Position numbers and translations under genes: made by a program. A model generated the notes under the pieces. The model saw only the letters and a list, made by a program, of their open reading frames with translations, did no database searches and was not told the DNA's origin. From Hsuehochloa calcarea (Eukaryota > Streptophyta > Magnoliopsida > Poales > Poaceae): a stretch of DNA of 64,000 nt. The DNA lies in NCBI GenBank assembly GCA_036346395.1, contig CM070601.1:17357763-17421762 (forward strand). Reading direction: 5' to 3'. Shown here piece after piece: positions 56,723 through 64,000 of this stretch (the first letter of the stretch is position 1; every line of letters starts with the position of its first letter).

Positions 56723-58590
56723 GGAAAGCAGGATAGATGATGCCGATTTTGGAACTGCTCTGCATACTAGAATATTTTCACACATTAAAAATAGAGCGTG
56801 CATTCAATTTAATACGTGCCACTCCTTTTTTATCCAATTATTTAGATTAATTAGGATTTAGTTGGCAGTATGAGTAGTAGAATTTCGAGAGACAAAACTA
56901 TAATTGCCCATGTAAGGAGCACATAGAGTAATATTTTCAACTCTAGTTATAAAAGTTCATAATACCCTAAGAAAAAAAATATAAATACGAAGAAAAATCT
57001 ATTATACCCTTAACAAGTCAATGATAAGATTTAATTTATATTACCGACATATACTACCAGTAGATTATACAGTAAAATTCCTCTAAAAATATATTTGTAT
57101 TTATTCTACCGCTTTGATCCGCATCATAATTTTTAGCCTTTCCAAGTAAGCGTGGTGTTTCTCTCTCACTTGTTCTGCGAAGGGGCACATATTTATTAAC
57201 ACAATCATCCTTAGGGCTCAACGACTGAAATGTCACGAGATCAAATTCCATAAAATCCACAATAATCATACCTAACATTAACATGTAGTTAGTAGGAGTG
57301 GGGTCAAAATAACATGCGTATCCATTAGAGCACCCCATGTGTACTGTTACAGGCAGATTATTCCTGGCCGTCGGATAGCATCACAGGTGTACAATGTCCT
57401 ATGCAAAAATCCAAAAAGTGCCGTAGATAAACACAGGTGGAAACACGTGCTCGTTTTCACTTAAGATCCAGCCCGTCCCGCATGGTGAGCCCAGTCCGTA
57501 TTGTTTCGCTTGGTGGCCCGTGTAGCTTGACCACGTGGAGATCGAATCAAACACGACGAGCAGCCCAAATTTGGGCCTCATTTTTCAGTTTCTGATAAAT
57601 TGCTGGGCTGGATGCAAAATTCGCGTGTCACCCCAGTGCTCACCGGCGGCGGCGCACCGCGACCACGCTCCCGCTGCCCAGCCCACACCTCGCGCGTCGC
57701 CGCCTCCGCCGCCGCCCGCCGGATCGCACCGCCACAAATGTGAGGCGAGGGAGGAGGGGAGAAGAGAGATGCAGCGAATTTGCAGCGTGCCCTTCGTTTT
57801 GAGATGGTAAGTTCGTGGATTTTTACTGATTGCGATTTGCTAATTGATTCGGAAGGATGCCTTTTGATCTGCATAGGTTTTCCCCAACTCATATGATGCA
57901 TTTTCCCCCCATAGTGCTATAGGATGCATTCTGCCGTTCTCATAGTTTCTACCTACCTTCGCATGATTTCAATCACTTTTGGCCAATGAGTTAACTCTTG
58001 AAAGTTGCAGTGACACATTTGAGTGACTGAGTAGCATGGTATATCATGTTTGTGACATGCAAATGTTCATGAGGAAGAAGAGGAGAAAGTAGAAGAAATT
58101 TGTAGGTTGTCTAGTGAAAACATATGTCAGACGATATCAGACTTTGATATGAGATACGATGATGTTTATAAATTCTGTAAGAAGGTCAGGTTCCCAATGT
58201 TAATACACTATTAAGCAAACACAAAAAAGATGCATTTGTTTTGTCTAAAAAGAAACGACAGATATAGATATCTGACAATATTGCCTTCTTCACTTCCTCT
58301 GCTGAAGCTACCTGATTTGTTCCTTCAAAAGTGTTGATTGAGTAGTCTAGTCCTCCTAGTTTTGCACAAGAGGATAGTGTAATTCCAATGGCAGGTGGGA
58401 TGTAAAATGGCCTTGAAGTAGCAGCGTCATCCCAAAGTTATTTGCAGAGTCCAGACGGTAATCTGAAAATAAAGAGAAGAAAGTGCACAGATGAGTAACG
58501 TGATCCTTTTTACATTGGGGTTTTGTTTTATTTGATTGAACTACATTCTGTAGATAGGTCTTGCATATACAGCAGAGGGCTGCACTAGCT
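56723..58590. other. Intergenic DNA; possible promoter and first exon of an unidentified plus-strand gene
   Basis: 56760-57340 is AT-rich without recognised features. 57600-57800 is GC-rich with an ATG at 57769 (MQRICSVPFVL) ending at a good donor GAGATG|GTAAGTTC (57807), followed by T-rich, intron-like DNA. This would fit a 5' exon of a plus-strand gene whose later exons might include 59314-59529, but no protein homology supports it. Confidence 0.3.
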
Positions 58591-59140
58591 TATACTCAAG
58601 TATGGGATTTTGTCATGAATATGTTGAGAAATCTGTTATCAGCAGTATAGATTTATTACTCTGGAATTTTCTACTCAGAAACTAATGAGAGCATATTGCG
58701 TAAACATTGACCAAATGTTCTTGTTACTATGCATGCGTGCATGGGCAAACTTGCTCGCATTACAGCTGAATTTTTAGGTTTTGTTTCCTGAAAAGATATT
58801 ACTTGACCATGGTTGATGATCTGAAGTACACTTACTGTGGATAGGGAACTTTTTATATGTGGAATTTTGTCATGAATATACTCAAGTATGGGATTTTGTC
58901 ATGAATATTTTGAGAATTCTGTTACCAGCAGTACATAATTATTACTCTGGAGTTTGCTACTTAGAAACTAATGCGACCATATTGTGTTAACATTGATCAA
59001 ATATTACCATCACTATGCGTGCGTGCATGGGCAAACTTGCTCGTATCACAGCTGGATTGTTAGGTTTTGTTTCCTGAACAGATATGACTTGACCATGGTT
59101 GATGATCTGAAGTACGCTTGTTGTGGATAGGGAACTTCTT
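58591..59140 (+). repeat. 286-bp tandem duplication
   Basis: 58591-58876 and 58877-59140 share TATACTCAAGTATGGGATTT, GTGCGTGCATGGGCAAACTT-like phrases (GCGTGCATGGGCAAACTTGC) and CTTGACCATGGTTGATGATC. Identity is high but clearly imperfect (about 85-90 percent by eye), so it is older than the other duplications here. Confidence 0.85.
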
Positions 59141-59313
59141 AAATACATTAACTACCTAGATTTTTCTATTTTACAAGAGGTAAACAATGTTGTCTTTGCT
59201 GGAATTGGCCATCCCATTAATTTATTTCTTCTAGGTTATAACCTGTTGCTTTTTCTTTGAATGCGAGGCTTGACTATACTCTGTTGCCGTTGATGTTTAC
59301 TATAGTTCTCTAA

Positions 59314-59529
59314 TGTACATTTTATTGCTCACGACTTGACAAGTACAAGAAATTTAAACATAACTATGTCAATGTGCTAATGTGCAAAATATGTGAAAAA
59401 ATGAATAAGCTTTTTGCTGACGATAAGTTTGAGTACGCTGTTCACAGTCAGTTGGCAAGACATGCTCAAAAGAAGCAGAAGAGGACATCTAGCTCATACC
59501 ATTTCTGTTGTATTGCTAATTTGCTATGA
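59314..59529 (+). CDS. Orphan 71-codon frame, possible last exon with a zinc-binding motif
   Basis: A frame opens after the stop at 59311-59313 and ends TGA at 59527-59529. It reads RLDKYKKFKHNYVNVL, MCKICEKMNKLF, then VHSQLARHAQKKQKR. The spacing C-x2-C followed by H-x5-H recalls a C2H2 or U1-type zinc finger, and the run of Lys/Arg after it fits a nucleic-acid-binding protein. I do not recognise the protein. It could be the 3' exon of a gene whose earlier exons lie at 57600-59300, or a chance frame. It ends five bases from the end of the NLR coding region on the other strand. Confidence 0.25.
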   Translation, partial: CTFYCSRLDKYKKFKHNYVNVLMCKICEKMNKLFADDKFEYAVHSQLARHAQKKQKRTSSSYHFCCIANLL

Positions 59530-59534
59530 AGCAT

Positions 59535-62500
59535 TCAGGATAATCTTCTTCTTATGCTCCTGTCGGGCATGATATTATTGTCATGTATCTGTATGATTGG
59601 TACATGAGCAATTTTAGGCCAATCTTCTCCACCCTTTTCTTGGCAACTCTCTGTTAGAAACGGGCATTCTTTGACGTACAATTCTTTCATTGATTGTGGA
59701 AGGCCCTGTTCTGGAAAGCATGGTATGAGAGGACATTTCAAGATGGTCATAGCTGTTAGACATGAAGCTTCTTCTAGACCAGCAGGCAAGTAGCTCAGGT
59801 TACTGCAATGGAAGATCTCCAATTTTTGCAGAGAGGCAGGGAGTTTCGCTGGAAAAGAGTGAAGGCTGGCACAATCAGTGATGGAAAGGTGTACCAGCGA
59901 GGATAGCTCATTAAGCTCTTGAAGAAGAGGGTTAATTAGATCGGAGCATGAGCTGATGCGCAAGTCTTCAAGCATGGAGGGCAGCAAGCTATGCTGTCCT
60001 GATGGTGCCAGCCTTGGACAATCATAAATGTGAAGACTCTTAAGAGCGGTTAGGGATCTAAATCCTTCAATTGGCAGGTGTGTTAGTTCTGGGCAGTTTG
60101 TGATGGTTAATTGCTGGAGAACCAATAATTGCTGGCTAAGCAGTCCTTCCTGCAAGGATGTGACATTTGGGCACTGATGAATCTGTAGGCATGCTAATGA
60201 CGATGAAAATTGAGAACTTGGAATATGGACTTCTGGAAGAATAGAGAATCCCGTTTCAGAAATTTTGAGCTTCACTAGTGTCAATGGGAGGGGTGGGAAT
60301 TCCGTTACTTGCGGGCAGTCCATCACTTCAAGTTCTGTGAGGGACGGAAGAAACTCAGCATCCTGTACAGAAGCCCACCTTTTGAGATTAGCCATGTCTT
60401 CAAATACGAATTCCTTCAGTGATGGAAACCCCTTAACTTCACCGGTACCTGAAAACTCTTGGCTGATTTGAATAATGGCAGGAAAACCACTAATGTCTAA
60501 AATCTTAAGTAGAGGCAGCTCTCCTAGTGCTGGTAGGATCGAACATTTTGTACAGTCAGACAGGTGGATAGTTTGCAAGTGAGAGAGACTACTTAACCAA
60601 TCTGGAAAGTAGAAGCCTGCAAATGCCTTGACCGTCAGCTCCTTGAGTTCATGATGTGGTCGAAGTAGTTCAAGTATCAATTTGTCTTGATTTGCTTCTT
60701 CTGAAGTTAAGTGCCTCCTATTGGACCATACAAGATCTAGAATGTTGATGCATTCCTTCTCGCTTAGCAAAGCTTCTCTCGAATCTTCTGCACTAGTCAC
60801 ATTCTCAATATTCTTAATACAAACATGTCCTCTGATCCCCTTCATTGCCTTCAATTCACTGATCTTGTATCCTTTGTCCTTACGGACGACAAATTCCTCC
60901 AACTGTTGAAGACAAGTCAAGTTACCTATTCTGGCTATGCCAGTGATCAACTCTTTTCTTGCTTCGAGGCATCGAAGGTTTACAAGATTGGTTATGCTTT
61001 CTGGGAGGTAGTCTAAAGCATGGCAGTTTTGCAACTTAAGTGTTTGCAAGCTGAAAAGCCTACCAATTGATGAAGGCAACATTGTTATACCAGTGCCTGA
61101 GAGATTCAAATATCGAAGCATTTTTAAGTTCCCAACAGAATCTGGCAACTCAGTAATGTCTCGTCGGTTTAAATCGAGCACATGGAGGTACCTTAACTTG
61201 AAGAACAGATCACTGGGGATAGACCTTGTCATTGATCTATATCCATTTAGTAATAGTAGTGTGTGTGCTCTCTCAAATCCAAGAAAAGCTTCAAATGAAG
61301 TCTGACTACTATTGTGGCAAGAGAATGATAGGTGCCTGGCACTTCTTGCAGGGCTGCTGCTGTTTGGAGGGTCATCCAGTCTTAGGCATTCATCAATCGA
61401 GACTGACTGTGCTAGGTCATGCATGGCATCATGCATCACATATCCACCTTTGTGATATTGGAAGAAGGATCTGCTTAGTAATTCATCAAAATAGCTACTC
61501 CCAATCTCTTCCATCCTTCTCCTCCCTTGAGGCTGAATGAACCCAAGAGCCATCCAGATCTGGACCAACCTGCCTTTCTCAAACACATAATCTTTGTGAA
61601 AGACTGAGCAAAATGCAAAACATCGCTTCAATATGGCAGGCAAATGATTGTAACTCAATCTGAGAGCTGGTAATACATTATTTTTATCTGATGATAATTC
61701 CCATATTTCACTCCTTAATATATTCTTCCAATCATCCTCAGTATCCCTGCTACATAGTAAGCTACCTATTGCTTTTGCAGCTAGCGGCAGTCCTTTCAAC
61801 TTCTTCACAATTTCCTTACCTATTATCTCCAAATTTGGCTGTGCACCGGAGTCACCATCTGCAAATGCGTAGCTCCTGAACAAGTGCCAGCAGTGGTTGT
61901 CTGACAACTGCTTTAGATAGTAAGGGGTCATCCCGCCCATTAGGTTCCCCACATTTTTGTTCCGTGTGGTTACTACAATTCTGCTTTCCTTTCCCCCAGT
62001 AACTAGAGCACGACGATATCTGTCCCACTTTTCATGGTCCTCATTCCACACATCATCAAGTACTAGAAGAAACCTTTTACCTTCCAGCTTGTTCGAGAGG
62101 TCTTCTTGAAGCAAGTTCATGTTCGTTGTGGCCAATGAGTACCCACTGGCAACTGAATCAATGGTTTCCTTGGTAAGCTTCATCTCATCAAAAGTTTCAG
62201 AAACACACAGCCACATCCTTAACTGGAAATGTTCCTTTACTCTTGCATCATTGTAAACAAGCTGTGTCAGAGTTGTCTTACCTATTCCTCCCATACCCAC
62301 TATGGGAAGAATAGAAAGGTGGATGCGGTTTGAGTTATTCGGGGTCAGTAACATGTTTACAATGACCTCTTTATCTTCTTCTCTTCCAAACACACTTGAG
62401 TCATCGATTAGCGAACTGGTCTTGGGCCTCTCTTTTATCTCCGGCCTGTCCATCCCACTGATCATGTTTGGTCCAATAATCTTTCTTTCTTTGACAAGCC

Positions 62501-62909
62501 TATCGAGCTTCTCCTCAATCTTCCTTATTTGTTGTACTATCTTTTGGTTAAATAAGCCGTTGTTTAACCAAAGGCAGCAGAAGCAGTTCCTAACCTTCTT
62601 CAAATGGTGATAGTTGGGCGAACCTTCTAGTTTGGATCGGAGGGCCTCAGCTGCATATTCATCGAGCAAGTCATCGATCTCATATGCGACATCCTTGAGC
62701 TTGGCAAGCCAGCTTCGCGCCGCCTTATCCTTCAGTTGCTGCTCCTCAGCATCTTCAACATGAGCTTGAATTATCGACAGACTGCTGGATAGGTTCTGCA
62801 GCTCCTCAGCTATGTCTTGAGGGAATTTGAGCTCACCAAAAGCAGCAGCAATCACTTTATCAAAAAGTGCCTGCATGAAGGCAGACAGCACAGCTTCTCC
62901 GATCGGCAT
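59535..62909 (-). CDS. CC-NBS-LRR disease resistance protein (RGA-like NLR), intact single exon
   Basis: It is an intracellular immune receptor that binds ADP/ATP and triggers defence when activated. The chosen start is ATG 62909 (MPIGEAVLSAFMQ), which matches the family N-terminus; the frame extends 44 codons further up to 63041, but that stretch has no family resemblance. The length is 1124 aa. Rx-type coiled-coil domain: 1-150, with AYEIDDLLDE at 75-84. NB-ARC: P-loop GMGGIGKTT 205-213, kinase-2 LLVLDDVW 281-288, RNBS-B VVTTRN 312-317, GLPLAA 373-378, RNBS-D CFAFCSVF 430-437, MHD at 492-494. Leucine-rich repeats run from about 530 to 1100. All key residues are present and there is no stop or frameshift. 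It is transcribed away from the partial gene at the right edge. The recognised effector is unknown. Confidence 0.95.
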   Translation of the reverse strand: MPIGEAVLSAFMQALFDKVIAAAFGELKFPQDIAEELQNLSSSLSIIQAHVEDAEEQQLKDKAARSWLAKLKDVAYEIDDLLDEYAAEALRSKLEGSPNYHHLKKVRNCFCCLWLNNGLFNQKIVQQIRKIEEKLDRLVKERKIIGPNMISGMDRPEIKERPKTSSLIDDSSVFGREEDKEVIVNMLLTPNNSNRIHLSILPIVGMGGIGKTTLTQLVYNDARVKEHFQLRMWLCVSETFDEMKLTKETIDSVASGYSLATTNMNLLQEDLSNKLEGKRFLLVLDDVWNEDHEKWDRYRRALVTGGKESRIVVTTRNKNVGNLMGGMTPYYLKQLSDNHCWHLFRSYAFADGDSGAQPNLEIIGKEIVKKLKGLPLAAKAIGSLLCSRDTEDDWKNILRSEIWELSSDKNNVLPALRLSYNHLPAILKRCFAFCSVFHKDYVFEKGRLVQIWMALGFIQPQGRRRMEEIGSSYFDELLSRSFFQYHKGGYVMHDAMHDLAQSVSIDECLRLDDPPNSSSPARSARHLSFSCHNSSQTSFEAFLGFERAHTLLLLNGYRSMTRSIPSDLFFKLRYLHVLDLNRRDITELPDSVGNLKMLRYLNLSGTGITMLPSSIGRLFSLQTLKLQNCHALDYLPESITNLVNLRCLEARKELITGIARIGNLTCLQQLEEFVVRKDKGYKISELKAMKGIRGHVCIKNIENVTSAEDSREALLSEKECINILDLVWSNRRHLTSEEANQDKLILELLRPHHELKELTVKAFAGFYFPDWLSSLSHLQTIHLSDCTKCSILPALGELPLLKILDISGFPAIIQISQEFSGTGEVKGFPSLKEFVFEDMANLKRWASVQDAEFLPSLTELEVMDCPQVTEFPPLPLTLVKLKISETGFSILPEVHIPSSQFSSSLACLQIHQCPNVTSLQEGLLSQQLLVLQQLTITNCPELTHLPIEGFRSLTALKSLHIYDCPRLAPSGQHSLLPSMLEDLRISSCSDLINPLLQELNELSSLVHLSITDCASLHSFPAKLPASLQKLEIFHCSNLSYLPAGLEEASCLTAMTILKCPLIPCFPEQGLPQSMKELYVKECPFLTESCQEKGGEDWPKIAHVPIIQIHDNNIMPDRSIRRRLS

Positions 62910-63772
62910 GGTGTTTGGTTGTTTACAGTTTCCTAGAGATGCGAACTGGAAGAACAGGTGAGGAGGCCTGGGGGCATACTTGGTTATTTCTCTAGCATTG
63001 ACTCCAAAGTCGTTTTCCTTGCTACCAGTAGAAGCTAACAATATTTTTCAGAAAAAAGAAGTCCGATTTTTTTTTTCATGGACCTGTTGTATCAAAGCAC
63101 TTAGCTCCACCTTGCAGGTCCAAAACTAGTAAACAGCTGTCATCTGATCGTAACATTTAGGCACAATTTATGTCATATTGAAAATGATATATTCAATATG
63201 CCTTGTTTTGTAACTAGTATAATTCACCTGAGTTGTTTGGCTTTTCATTTTGATATTGTTGATTGAGCATCACAACTTATTTCGTTGTCTTATGCACTTA
63301 CGCAGCTAAGTTACCAGAGGGAACAAGCTGGCAATTCCTCACCGTTATGTAGAATTTTGCCTCCTTAAATGAGCTCAACCGAAGGCATCCGAGCCTAGCA
63401 ATTTCCTGGAAAGACCCATGAATGGAACATGTTGCACTTCAAAAGGAAAGACACTGCTGCTTAGCCACAATGTCAGCGACACGGTTGGTTACGTGTATGT
63501 AAGTACGTAGCACACATCCTTCACTTGTGATTAGTCAACCATGGCCGGCCCGCATTGGATGGGAAGTTAGGAAAAGAACCACCAAGTATTGCTGCTTTCC
63601 ACTTGATATCACTAGTCTCTCTGCTCAGTGACTGACTGGCAATATCTAATCGATGAAGGTGCGTGCTTTCTTCTGCCTTCTTAGCATGCCTTCATGAACT
63701 TGCTAAATTCTCCAAACTTCAGACCAAAATATCCCGTCATCTCAGTACTCCATGAACTATCCACCTTGGCAG
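62910..63772. other. Shared upstream region of two divergent genes
   Basis: About 940 bp separate the NLR start (minus) from the partial gene start (plus). No mobile element was recognised. No clear TATA box was seen for the NLR; the plus-strand gene has one at 63773. Confidence 0.5.
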
Positions 63773-63779
63773 TATATAG
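63773..63779 (+). promoter_or_regulatory. TATA box of the right-edge gene
   Basis: GCAGTATATAGCC lies 74 bp before the ATG at 63847, followed by a C-rich leader (CCCTCCGCCCTCTCAATCG) typical of grass 5' UTRs. Confidence 0.6.
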
Positions 63780-63846
63780 CCAGAATTTCCCTCCGCCCTC
63801 TCAATCGCCACAAACTTTCATTCATCCCATCCAACTAAGAATTGAC

Positions 63847-64000
63847 ATGATCAGTGCCTGGTTAAATAACTCCGTCGATCCAATAGATGGCAACTCAAAG
63901 AAAGGTGATTTTTATTGGAAGAAAGTTGCAGAGGATTACAATGACAGCAATCCTAGAGAGCAAAGATCGGCTATGAGGTGCAAGGACCATTGGGGCAAGA
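63847..64000 (+). CDS. Partial gene: SANT/Myb-like (GST T3-like / NAM-associated) protein, 5' end
   Basis: The frame MISAWLNNSVDPIDGNSKKG, then FYWKKVAEDYNDSN and AMRCKDHWGK, runs open to the window edge. This is the trihelix/SANT-like block of plant proteins usually annotated as glutathione S-transferase T3-like or NAM-associated; in family members it follows a W-rich stretch, here absent upstream of the ATG (HPIQLRID in frame). Such proteins often derive from PIF/Harbinger Myb-like proteins and bind DNA. It may be a shortened host gene or a transposon-derived fragment. The start and the rest cannot be judged from this window. Confidence 0.65.
   Translation, partial: MISAWLNNSVDPIDGNSKKGDFYWKKVAEDYNDSNPREQRSAMRCKDHWGK

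Noticed and set aside
62910..63041. 44-codon N-terminal extension of the NLR frame
   Set aside because: The NLR family begins at MPIGEAV; the extension has no coiled-coil character and lies in the probable 5' UTR.

Overview
The window is plant nuclear DNA, almost certainly from a grass and possibly Oryza or a close relative. The signs are GC-rich host exons beside AT-rich intergenic DNA, a beta-tubulin gene with a leader intron, a rice-type CC-NBS-LRR gene, and layered nests of Copia, Gypsy, hAT, PIF/Harbinger and Helitron DNA. The species assignment is inference from family resemblance.

Only four stretches look like working host genes. (1) An intact beta-tubulin gene (23205-25666, +; three coding exons, 447 aa) has a 1.1 kb leader intron and a TATA box. 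(2) An unrecognised single-exon 151-aa protein lies at 30444-30899 (-). (3) An intact single-exon CC-NBS-LRR immune receptor of 1124 aa lies at 59535-62909 (-). (4) The start of a SANT/NAM-associated type gene runs off the right edge (63847-64000, +). A short orphan reading frame (59314-59529, +) ends a few bases from the receptor stop.

The rest is mobile DNA. Positions 1-18949 are one Copia element. Its integrase region is broken by an old Tat-type Gypsy element (1995-13563) that carries the typical antisense reading frame. Its 3' LTR is broken by a 2.76 kb solo LTR (16060-18822, 5-bp target duplication GTAAT). A second member of that solo-LTR family lies inverted at 52863-55444 (duplication GTCGC), inside a TIR element. 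A young non-autonomous LTR element (25785-28306, duplication GAGAC) sits in the tubulin 3' flank 119 bp after the stop codon. A decayed Retrofit-like Copia element occupies 31345-36017. A Helitron-like segment ending at 38302 carries a piece of an ARF-GAP gene. An hAT element (38445-39859), LTR fragments and a PIF/Harbinger element (41539-42932, TAA duplication) follow.

Between 44163 and 52507 the kinase half of a cysteine-rich-type receptor kinase can be followed exon by exon. It is a pseudogene expanded from about 1.5 kb to 8.3 kb by a probable solo LTR (about 45055-47814) and a complete but mutated hAT element with its transposase gene (47904-52074).

The most unusual structure is the U3 of the two large solo LTRs. 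It is built from three successive arrays of different short inverted-repeat motifs. The third array keeps its 9-nt palindrome architecture in both copies although the arm sequence is entirely different. I found no RNA gene, CRISPR array or prokaryotic feature.
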